Part shown: positions 48,192 through 55,763 of the stretch, one piece after another
Numbering within the stretch: the first letter of the stretch is position 1
Layout: each line of letters starts with the position of its first letter
Assembly (NCBI GenBank): GCA_900116485.1
Contig: FPAX01000002.1
Location: 186,001 to 250,000 of the forward strand
Origin: Selenomonas sp. GACV-9
GTDB taxonomy: Bacteria > Bacillota > Negativicutes > Selenomonadales > Selenomonadaceae
Length of the DNA: 64,000 nt
Direction of reading: 5' to 3'
Program-made: the position numbers and the translations under genes
Notes under the pieces: model-generated
What the model saw: only the letters and a program-made list of their open reading frames with translations
What the model was told of the DNA's origin: nothing
Database searches by the model: none

Positions 48192-51100
48192 TCAGCGTCC
48201 ATATTTCCGGCAAAGCCTTGCCAGCTCTTTCGCATCGGCAGTCAGCAGATAGTCTGACTTCAAGCGCCATTTCCAATTAAGACCGACAGTTCCTGGCGTG
48301 TTCATACGGCTGCGTTCATCCAGCTGCAGGATATCCTGCATCGGTATCATAGCCAGGCGGGCATCGGCCGCATAGGCAAACTCGACGAGCTTGCGCGCGA
48401 TATCGTCAGGCCTATCGACTCTGGCATGCAGCATGCCGGCTACTGCGGCCCGCATCGCATCATCGATATCCTGCCTGTACCAGCCAATAGTCGTATTGTT
48501 GTCATGTGTGCCTGTATAGACAATGCTGTTCTCCGGCGTCACACAGCCAAGGCGCCCCTGCGCATTGAAATGCAGCGTAAAATGCAGCACCTTCATGCCA
48601 GGGAAGCCACAATCATCGCGCAGCTGTCCGACCTCATCGGTGATGATGCCAAGATCTTCGGCCACGATGGGCATCTCGCCTCCCAGATCCTTGCGGATCT
48701 CATCAAAGAACGGCTTGCCCGGGCCCTTGACCCACCGGCCGTTGATGGCCGTGTCTGCTTTGCCATCCACCTCCCAATAGGATTCAAAGCCGCGGAAATG
48801 ATCGATGCGGACGATATCCACCAGCTCGAACAGCTTGCGGAAACGCCGTTTCCACCAGCTATAATGCTCGGCTTTCATCGCTGACCAGTCATACTGCGGA
48901 TTACCCCAGAGCTGACCAGTCGCGCTGAAATAATCAGGCGGCACGCCAGCGACGGTATTCGCCGTGCCATCGGGATTCAGGTCGAAAAGATGCTGATTGG
49001 CCCAGACATCGGCACTATCGCCAGCCAGGAAAATCGGCATATCGCCCATGATCTGGATTCCCTGGCTCTTCGCATAATCGTGCAGGCGCTGCCACTCCGT
49101 GGCAAACAGGAACTGCTCGAACTTCACGAGTCCAATGGAATCCGCCAGACGCTTGGCCAGTGCCTTGAGTGCCTTGGCCTCATGTTTCTTGACAGGCTCA
49201 GGCCACTTCGTCCATTCCACACCCTTGAATTCTTTCTTAGCCGCTTGGAACAAAGCGAAGTCCTCCAGCCAGTATGCCTCACGCTCACAGAATGCCAGAT
49301 ACTCGCCATTGCTGTCCGCCTCAGCCTTGAACTTCGTCCAGGCTTTCTTCAAGCACTTGTTCTTGAAATTATAGACCCACTCGAAATCGATGAACGACGA
49401 ATTGCTCACATAGGGAACACGCGCCTCGGCTGCCGTCAGCCATTTATGCTCGATAAGCGTATCGATATCGATGAGCATCGGATTGCCCGCAAAGGCCGAC
49501 GAAGACTGATACGGCGAGTAGCCGACATTATCCGTCGGTCCCAGCGGCAGGATCTGCCAGACATGCTGCCCAGCCTCCTTGAGGAAGTCGATGAAACGAT
49601 ACGCCTCTTTGCCGAGATCGCCAATCCCATACTTCGATGGCAGTGATGTCGGATGCATCAGGATGCCTGCCTGCCGCGGATACTTACGCGCCTCCTGCTT
49701 ATGGCGCAGCAGTACACCAGTCAGCGGGCGAAGCTTGACCTCAACCTGTCCGCGGACAACAGGATATTCGCTGTCACTGCTGAGCACATCGACAAAGCTG
49801 CCCTCAGCAAAGTCACTGACATCCATGTAGACCGTGCGGCTCTCCGTGCGGCTGCGGTTGAAAGCGACGATGAAGGCATCGTCAGCAGTCTCAGCACCAA
49901 ACACGTCCTCGCCGCCACGGATGACACGTGCATAGGCAATCGTATCGCCATCAGCACAAAGCGGCAATAGCTCACCAGTCTGCAGCGCCATATGCTTGTT
50001 GCGCAGCGCTATCAGTTTCTTATACCACTCACGCAGATACTGGTCGCCGCCATCCCAAGGATACGGACGGCGATTGTACGGATCCTTGAATCCCTGCATA
50101 CCGATCTCGTCGCCATAATAGACGCATGGCACTCCCGGATATGTCATCTGCCACAAAGCTGCCATCATGAGCCGCGCAGCACCGAGATCATACTGCTCCA
50201 CATCCAACCGCGCACGAGACTGCTCCACAGCCGGCATGCCATCATAGTAGGCGGCATCGCCCAGAAGCGTGATGGCCCGCTGGACATCGTGGCTGCCGAT
50301 CAGGTTCATCATCGCGTAGAAATTCTCTGCCGGATAATTCTCCCGCAGGCTCTCGAAGCGGCGATGGGCCGTCTGCCCATCAACATGCCCTTTAAGGAAA
50401 TCAAACAGTATCGTGCGGAATGGATAGTTCATCGCTGAATCCATTTCCTGCCCGCAAAGATACTCACGCGGCACACCATAAGCAATCTTATGCGAAGCAT
50501 CTTCCCAGACCTCACCAATCATGACTGCCTCAGGATTGCTCTTCTTGAGCTCAGCATAAAATGCCTGCGAGAATGGCTCCGGCAGCTCATCGATGACGTC
50601 GAGACGCCAGCCGGCTATGCCCTCTTTGAGCCAGTGATGCAGGACACTGTCCTTAGCCGAGATGATGAAATCCATATAGGATGGCGTCGTCTCGGTAACG
50701 TTCGGCAGCGTGTTGAAATTCCACCAGCTGTCATACTCATAAGGAAAATTGCGGAAATTGTACCACTCATAGAACGGCGACTCCTTGGACTGGAATGCTC
50801 CCACCGTATCATACTGGCCCGCACGGTTGAAATACCGGCTGTTGCTGCCCGTATGGCTGAACACGCCATCGATGATGATGCGGATGCCCAGCTTGCCAGC
50901 CGCGTCGATGAGCTCACGGAAATCCTCATTGGTTCCCAGGATGGGATCGATCTTATGGTAGTCACCAGTATCATAATGATGATTGCTTTCCGATTCAAAG
51001 ACCGGATTCAGATAGATGACTGATATGCCTAATTCCTTCAGATAGCCAAGTTTTTCCTTGATGCCCTGCAGATTGCCGCCAAAGAAATCATAGGCCACGA

Positions 51101-51650
51101 TCTCCTTCGTGTCAGGGTCCTTATAATAGCAAGGATCGTCCGACCAGTCTGCATGATAGACAGCGCCCTTTTTCGGGATGATCGTATCGCCTTTGCGGTA
51201 GAACCGATCGGGAAAGATCTGATACATGATGCTATGCTTGAACCAGTCCGGCGTCTTGGCCCCTTGATTGTAGACCGTAATCTGGAACGATGGCGGTACA
51301 TGGTCATAGACATTGCCCAGGCCGCCCAACTGTTCATGATTATTGCCATAGTAAGTCGTTCCCTGAGCTGTCGCGATGATGAAATAGTACCAGAGCAGGC
51401 AGCCTTTTGCAGGCATCTCCATATCAACATAATAGAATCTATCCCCGCTGTCGCTATCGTCTTTCGTCGTCAGATTCACTAGTTTCTCGCCAGATTTCTC
51501 ACGCCAGAGCCTTAAGAGAACATGGCGGATTTCCTGTTTGGTCTTCAGCCGAATCCCCAGCCGGACTTTCGTTCCGGCTTCCGCTGCGCCGATTGGCGAG
51601 CGGAAATAGATATTTTGGGAGTTATGCTCGACTTCGCTTCTATCCAGCAT
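48192..51650 (-). CDS. GH13 glycogen-debranching/amylase domain fused to GH77 4-alpha-glucanotransferase
   Basis: A 1152-residue bifunctional cytosolic enzyme. An N-terminal carbohydrate-binding-like domain (residues about 15-130) precedes a GH13 domain with RIIIDGVFSHTG, GWRLDVIDELP (nucleophile Asp), AVMIGEVWED (acid Glu) and NLIGSHDVQRA. From about residue 665 a complete MalQ domain follows, with GILMHPTSLPSKYGIGDLG, MGDMPIFLAGDSADVWA, IVRIDHFRGFESYWEV and VAEDLGIITDEV. The two activities would open branched chains and transfer maltodextrins released by GlgP. The ATG at 51650 is set by GGAGG with spacing 7. It closes the glg operon, 81 bases after glgA. Confidence 0.93.
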   Translation of the reverse strand: MLDRSEVEHNSQNIYFRSPIGAAEAGTKVRLGIRLKTKQEIRHVLLRLWREKSGEKLVNLTTKDDSDSGDRFYYVDMEMPAKGCLLWYYFIIATAQGTTYYGNNHEQLGGLGNVYDHVPPSFQITVYNQGAKTPDWFKHSIMYQIFPDRFYRKGDTIIPKKGAVYHADWSDDPCYYKDPDTKEIVAYDFFGGNLQGIKEKLGYLKELGISVIYLNPVFESESNHHYDTGDYHKIDPILGTNEDFRELIDAAGKLGIRIIIDGVFSHTGSNSRYFNRAGQYDTVGAFQSKESPFYEWYNFRNFPYEYDSWWNFNTLPNVTETTPSYMDFIISAKDSVLHHWLKEGIAGWRLDVIDELPEPFSQAFYAELKKSNPEAVMIGEVWEDASHKIAYGVPREYLCGQEMDSAMNYPFRTILFDFLKGHVDGQTAHRRFESLRENYPAENFYAMMNLIGSHDVQRAITLLGDAAYYDGMPAVEQSRARLDVEQYDLGAARLMMAALWQMTYPGVPCVYYGDEIGMQGFKDPYNRRPYPWDGGDQYLREWYKKLIALRNKHMALQTGELLPLCADGDTIAYARVIRGGEDVFGAETADDAFIVAFNRSRTESRTVYMDVSDFAEGSFVDVLSSDSEYPVVRGQVEVKLRPLTGVLLRHKQEARKYPRQAGILMHPTSLPSKYGIGDLGKEAYRFIDFLKEAGQHVWQILPLGPTDNVGYSPYQSSSAFAGNPMLIDIDTLIEHKWLTAAEARVPYVSNSSFIDFEWVYNFKNKCLKKAWTKFKAEADSNGEYLAFCEREAYWLEDFALFQAAKKEFKGVEWTKWPEPVKKHEAKALKALAKRLADSIGLVKFEQFLFATEWQRLHDYAKSQGIQIMGDMPIFLAGDSADVWANQHLFDLNPDGTANTVAGVPPDYFSATGQLWGNPQYDWSAMKAEHYSWWKRRFRKLFELVDIVRIDHFRGFESYWEVDGKADTAINGRWVKGPGKPFFDEIRKDLGGEMPIVAEDLGIITDEVGQLRDDCGFPGMKVLHFTLHFNAQGRLGCVTPENSIVYTGTHDNNTTIGWYRQDIDDAMRAAVAGMLHARVDRPDDIARKLVEFAYAADARLAMIPMQDILQLDERSRMNTPGTVGLNWKWRLKSDYLLTADAKELARLCRKYGR

Positions 51651-51691
51651 AAAATCTCCTCCTTCTCTTATCTTACTCAGTTCCGCTTGCG

Positions 51692-51717
51692 TAAAAGGCG
51701 GCAAGAATATTGCCGCC
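51692..51717 (-). terminator. Intercistronic terminator-like hairpin between glgA and the GH13-GH77 gene
   Basis: Perfect 8-bp stem GGCGGCAA / TTGCCGCC with a 5-base loop and TTTT on the minus strand. It would reduce read-through into the last gene. Confidence 0.7.
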
Positions 51718-51731
51718 CCATCTGTTCATCC

Positions 51732-53168
51732 TTATTCTGCCAAAAGTCTTGTATACAGCGTCTTATACTCCTTGGCAGAGTTCTTCCAACTGTAATCGGT
51801 ATTCATGGCATTCTCGACGATATGCTGCCATTCCTCGAAGTTCTCATAAGCACTAAGTGCACGTTTGAGCGCATACATCATTTCATGGGCATTGTAATCG
51901 CCGAATACAAAGCCATTGCCCTCATTGGTGTACTTATCGTACTGCTGTACCGTATCCTTGAGACCACCGGTCTCGCGGACAACCGGGATAGCACCATAGC
52001 GCATAGCAATAAGCTGACCGATGCCACACGGCTCGTAGTTCGACGGCATGAGGAAGATATCCGCAGCGGCATACATGCGCTGTGCCAGCTCATTCGAGAA
52101 GCGGATATTTGCCTTGACCTTCGACGGGAAACGCCACTCGAGGCCCTTGAACCAGTCCTCATATTCCTTGTCACCCGTACCGAGAATCACGAGCTGGATA
52201 TTCTCATGCTGCAGGATCTCATCCATCATGCGCACGATAAGATCCAAGCCCTTGGCTTCGACGAGACGGGAAATCAGTGCTACCATCGGCGTCCGGCGAT
52301 TCATCGGCAGGCCCAGGAAGTTCTGCAGCTCCGTCTTGTTGTCGGCCTTGCGGTCACGGCTGTCGACATCATAAGTCTCAAATATGTTCTTGTCCGTTGC
52401 CGGATTGTAGATGTTGTAATCAATACCGTTCACGATGCCATACAACGAGTCATGACGGCTGCGCAGCAGGCCGTCGAGATTTTCGCCAAAATACTCATAC
52501 TGGATTTCCTGTGCATAGGTCCGGCTTACCGTCGAAATATAGTCGGCATAGATGATGCCACCCTTCATGAAGTTAACGGCATCGTAGAACTCCAGATCGC
52601 CATTGTTGAAATACTTCCAGTCAAGCCCCAAGACATCACTCATGATTTCCTTCGGGAATACTCCCTGATATTTGAGGTTGTGGATCGTATAGAGCGTTCG
52701 GATCTTGCTATAACGCTCATCATCCATATGGTCGAGCTTCAGGAATACATTCACCATGCCAGCATGCCAGTCATTCGTATGGATGACATCCGGCCAAAAG
52801 TCAACGATTGGCAGCAGACTCAACACAGCGCGGCAGAAGAACGTGAACCGCTCCGCATCATCGTCATAACCATAGAAGCCCTCACGATCGAAGTAATCCT
52901 GATTATCCACGAAATAGTAGGTAATACCATCCTTCTCGTACTTATCCAGGCCAAAGAATTTCTGGCGCCAGGCTACATTCAGTTCCCCGTCATAGACATG
53001 TTCCATGGCATTGCGGATTTCCTGCGCGATCTTGCCGTACTTCGGCATGACAACACGTACATCCACACCCTCTTCTTTGAGTGCCTGTGGCAGCGTTCCG
53101 GCTACATCAGCCAGGCCTCCGGTTTTCGCAAATGGTACTGCTTCAGATGCAACATAAAGAACCTTCAT
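51732..53168 (-). CDS. glgA: Glycogen synthase (ADP-glucose type)
   Basis: GT5 enzyme that extends glycogen from ADP-glucose, 478 residues. The N-terminal MKVLYVASEAVPFAKTGGLADV contains the KTGGL substrate motif. The C-terminal part has SRLVEAKGLDLIVRMMDEI and the PSNYEPCGIGQLIAMRYG loop. The start is the ATG at 53168 behind AAGGAGG; upstream sequence in this frame is an Arg-rich translation of the glgB repeat region and not protein. It lies 13 bases after the glgB stop. All catalytic regions appear present. Confidence 0.97.
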   Translation of the reverse strand: MKVLYVASEAVPFAKTGGLADVAGTLPQALKEEGVDVRVVMPKYGKIAQEIRNAMEHVYDGELNVAWRQKFFGLDKYEKDGITYYFVDNQDYFDREGFYGYDDDAERFTFFCRAVLSLLPIVDFWPDVIHTNDWHAGMVNVFLKLDHMDDERYSKIRTLYTIHNLKYQGVFPKEIMSDVLGLDWKYFNNGDLEFYDAVNFMKGGIIYADYISTVSRTYAQEIQYEYFGENLDGLLRSRHDSLYGIVNGIDYNIYNPATDKNIFETYDVDSRDRKADNKTELQNFLGLPMNRRTPMVALISRLVEAKGLDLIVRMMDEILQHENIQLVILGTGDKEYEDWFKGLEWRFPSKVKANIRFSNELAQRMYAAADIFLMPSNYEPCGIGQLIAMRYGAIPVVRETGGLKDTVQQYDKYTNEGNGFVFGDYNAHEMMYALKRALSAYENFEEWQHIVENAMNTDYSWKNSAKEYKTLYTRLLAE

Positions 53169-53181
53169 TCCCGTTTCCTCC

Positions 53182-55689
53182 TTATTCATTGCCGGCAGCT
53201 TTCTTCTTTGCCGTGGTCTTACTGGTTGTGGACTTTGTCGTCTTCTTGGCGGCGGTGCTCTTAGCCGTCGTCGCAGCTGTTTTCTTGGCGGTTGTCTTCG
53301 TTGCGGCTTTTGCCGTCGTCTTCTTCGCGGCTGTCTTCGTCTCAGCCTTCGCCGCCGTCTTCTTCGCGGCTGTCTTCGTCTCAGCCTTCGCCGCCGTCTT
53401 CTTCGCAACTGTCTTCGTTTCAGCCTTCGCCGTCGTCTTCTTCGCGGCTGTCTTCGTCTCAGCTTTTGCCGTCGTCTTCTTGGCGGCTGTCTTCGTCTCA
53501 GCCTTCGCCGTCGTCTTCTTGGCGGCTGTCTTCGTCTCAGCCTTCGCCGTCGTCTTCTTGGCGGCTGTCTTCGTCTCGGCCTTCACCGCCGTCTTCTTCG
53601 TGGCCGTCTTCGTCTCGGCTTTTGCCGTCGTCTTCTTCGCGGCTATCTTCGTCGTTTTTTTCGCAGCTGTTTTCTTTACAGCCGTTTTCTTCACTTCGGC
53701 GGCTTCTGCCTTGCTGGCAGAATCACTTTCTTCGTGCCCTCTGGCATCTACTTCCGCCGAAGCTTCAGGAAAAGACGTTCCTGCACCAGACTGCCCTTTG
53801 AGACGCAGATACACCGTTGCGAGCGGCGGTACCGTGATCGTGATGGACTGCTCACGGTTATGCCATGGCACATCCTGACTGATAATCTCGCCCGTATTCA
53901 GCACGCCGCTGCCGCCAAAGGCCTCTTCATCCGAGTTGAATACCTCGACATAATGGCCCTTCGATGGCACGCCGATGCGGTAGTTCTGACGAACCTCCGG
54001 CGTGAAGTTGCAAACAGCGATGATGAAGTCATTGCTGTCCTCAGCCTTGCGGACAAAGGATACAATGCTGTTCTCGTTATCGTTGCAGTCGATCCACTGG
54101 AAACCATTCCAGTCAAAATCAACCTGCCAGAACGCCTTGTTGTCACAGTAGAACTTGTTGAGTGCCTTCGAATAGGCCTGCATCTTCGTGTGCATATCGT
54201 ATTGCTCAACCAGATGCCAATCCAGACTGTCATCATAATTCCACTCGATGAATTGGCCGAACTCGCCGCCCATGAACAAGAGTTTCTTGCCCGGATGTGC
54301 CATCCAATAGCCGAAGAACGAACGCAGGCCGGCAAACTTCTGCCAGTAATCGCCCGGCATCTTGCTGATCAGCGAGCATTTTCCATGCACGACCTCGTCA
54401 TGCGAGAGCGGCAGTACGAAGTTCTCCGAGAAAGCATACATGAACGAGAATGTGACCTTGTCATGGTTCCATTTGCGATAGATTGGATCAAGGCTCATAT
54501 ACTTGAGCATATCATTCATCCAACCCATGTTCCACTTGTAGTTGAATCCCATGCCGCCCATGTAGACCGGCTTGGAAATCAGTGGCCAGGCCGTCGACTC
54601 CTCGGCAATCATCAGTGCCTGCGGATGATACTGGAAAATGGCCTCGTTGAGCTTACGCAGGAAATCCATGGCCTCGAGATTGCCCGTATCGCCGTACTTA
54701 TTCGGCTGCCATTCGCCCTCTTTGCGGCCGTAGTTCAGATACAGCATGTTGGCGACAGCATCGATACGCAGGCCGTCGATATGGAACTCCTCGAACCAGA
54801 ACATAGCATTGGAAATCAGGAAGCTCTGGACTTCCGTGCGGCCGTAATCGAAGTTCGTCGTGCCCCACTCCCAGTTCTCGGCGCGCTGCTCGTTGTCCGA
54901 CTCATAAAGCGTCTGACCATCGAAGTGGCGGAGGCCCTGCTCATCTTTGCAAAAATGGCCTGGTACCCAGTCCATGATGACGGCGATGCCATTCTGATGC
55001 GCCTTGTCGACGAGATAGCGGAAATCATCCGGCTCACCATAGCGGCTCGTCACAGCGAAATACCCCGTTGCCTGATATCCCCAGGAACCATCGAAGGGAT
55101 GCTCGCAAAGCGGCATGAATTCGATATGCGTGTAGTTCATTTCCTTGACATAGCTGATGAGCTGATCGGCCAGTTCACGATAAGAAAGGTATTCCCCCTC
55201 GGCGTTGCGGCGCCAGGAGCCGGCATGAACCTCATAGGTCAGCATCGGTCGGCTATAAGAAGACTCTTTGCGTTTCTTCTCAGCCCAATCGCCATCCTGC
55301 CAGTCATAGTGGCTCATATCGTAGACCCGCGAAGCCGTCTCTGGTTTCTTCTCCGCATAGAACCCATACGGATCAGCCTTCATGATGCGCGGGCCTCCCC
55401 ACTGCGGTTCAATCGCATACTTATAGATAGCACCTTCCTGGATGTTCTCGATGAACACCGACCAGATTTCCCCATCCTCAAGACGGTTCATCGTATTGAC
55501 GCGGTCATCCCAAGCATTGAAATCACCGACGACACTGATGGATTTCGCATGCGGTGCCCATACAGCAAAGCGGACACCTTTTTTGCCGTTTTCCTCCACG
55601 AAATGGGCACCGAGCATCTCGTACGCATGATAATTCGTTCCTTGATGGAACAGGTATCGGTCAAATTCGCTAATATCTGAAGTCTTCAA
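53182..55689 (-). CDS. glgB: Glycogen branching enzyme with a Lys/Ala/Thr-rich H1-like tail
   Basis: GH13 enzyme making alpha-1,6 branches. The N-terminal CBM48 domain (GVRFAVWAPHAKSISVVGDFN) and the catalytic domain (IDGLRIDAVANMLYL with the nucleophile Asp, AEESTAWP with the acid Glu, LPLSHDEVVHGK) end at about residue 630, the normal size of GlgB. Residues 631-835 are an extra tail. It is first acidic and Ser-rich, then from about 665 almost only Lys, Ala and Thr, with eight 13-residue repeats of type AETKTAAKKTTAK (residues 691-794) and a ninth degenerate copy. Such tails resemble histone H1 and PhaF, which bind DNA. The start is a TTG behind GGGGG (spacing 6). Hairpins flank the gene. 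Confidence 0.95.
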   Translation of the reverse strand: MKTSDISEFDRYLFHQGTNYHAYEMLGAHFVEENGKKGVRFAVWAPHAKSISVVGDFNAWDDRVNTMNRLEDGEIWSVFIENIQEGAIYKYAIEPQWGGPRIMKADPYGFYAEKKPETASRVYDMSHYDWQDGDWAEKKRKESSYSRPMLTYEVHAGSWRRNAEGEYLSYRELADQLISYVKEMNYTHIEFMPLCEHPFDGSWGYQATGYFAVTSRYGEPDDFRYLVDKAHQNGIAVIMDWVPGHFCKDEQGLRHFDGQTLYESDNEQRAENWEWGTTNFDYGRTEVQSFLISNAMFWFEEFHIDGLRIDAVANMLYLNYGRKEGEWQPNKYGDTGNLEAMDFLRKLNEAIFQYHPQALMIAEESTAWPLISKPVYMGGMGFNYKWNMGWMNDMLKYMSLDPIYRKWNHDKVTFSFMYAFSENFVLPLSHDEVVHGKCSLISKMPGDYWQKFAGLRSFFGYWMAHPGKKLLFMGGEFGQFIEWNYDDSLDWHLVEQYDMHTKMQAYSKALNKFYCDNKAFWQVDFDWNGFQWIDCNDNENSIVSFVRKAEDSNDFIIAVCNFTPEVRQNYRIGVPSKGHYVEVFNSDEEAFGGSGVLNTGEIISQDVPWHNREQSITITVPPLATVYLRLKGQSGAGTSFPEASAEVDARGHEESDSASKAEAAEVKKTAVKKTAAKKTTKIAAKKTTAKAETKTATKKTAVKAETKTAAKKTTAKAETKTAAKKTTAKAETKTAAKKTTAKAETKTAAKKTTAKAETKTVAKKTAAKAETKTAAKKTAAKAETKTAAKKTTAKAATKTTAKKTAATTAKSTAAKKTTKSTTSKTTAKKKAAGNE
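53308..53619. repeat. Tandem 39-bp repeat in the 3' part of glgB
   Basis: Eight consecutive in-frame copies of a 39-base unit, each encoding a 13-residue Lys/Ala/Thr/Glu block; copies 2-5 give identical residues. A ninth degenerate copy runs to 53269. On the plus strand the unit is rich in TCTTCG/GCCGTC. The array may change copy number by slippage or recombination without breaking the frame. Confidence 0.93.
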
Positions 55690-55716
55690 AGTAATCCCCC
55701 TTAAATATAGCCATGG

Positions 55717-55750
55717 ATCCGGGGCGGGCTCCCCTGCCCGCCCGGAGTCC
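55717..55750 (-). other. GC-rich intercistronic hairpin between glgP and glgB
   Basis: GGGCGGGC pairs with GCCCGCCC (8 bp), extended by CC/GG after one bulged base, with loop AGGGGA. No T run follows, so it is not a classical terminator. It may block exonucleases or act as a processing site between glgP and glgB. Confidence 0.6.
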
Positions 55751-55763
55751 TAAGGTTTCCTGC

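Noticed and set aside
53168..53408. Arg-rich N-terminal extension of glgA
   Set aside because: The extension is an out-of-frame reading of the glgB repeat. The ATG at 53168 has its own AAGGAGG and matches the family N-terminus.
53269..53619. Tandem repeat as a possible CRISPR array
   Set aside because: The units are directly adjacent, without unique spacers, and code for protein in frame.
53081..53878. A 265-codon plus-strand frame rich in Val, Phe and Ala repeats (apparently membrane-like)
   Set aside because: It is the antisense reading of the glgB tail repeat; the hydrophobic look is a side effect of complementing Lys/Ala/Thr codons.
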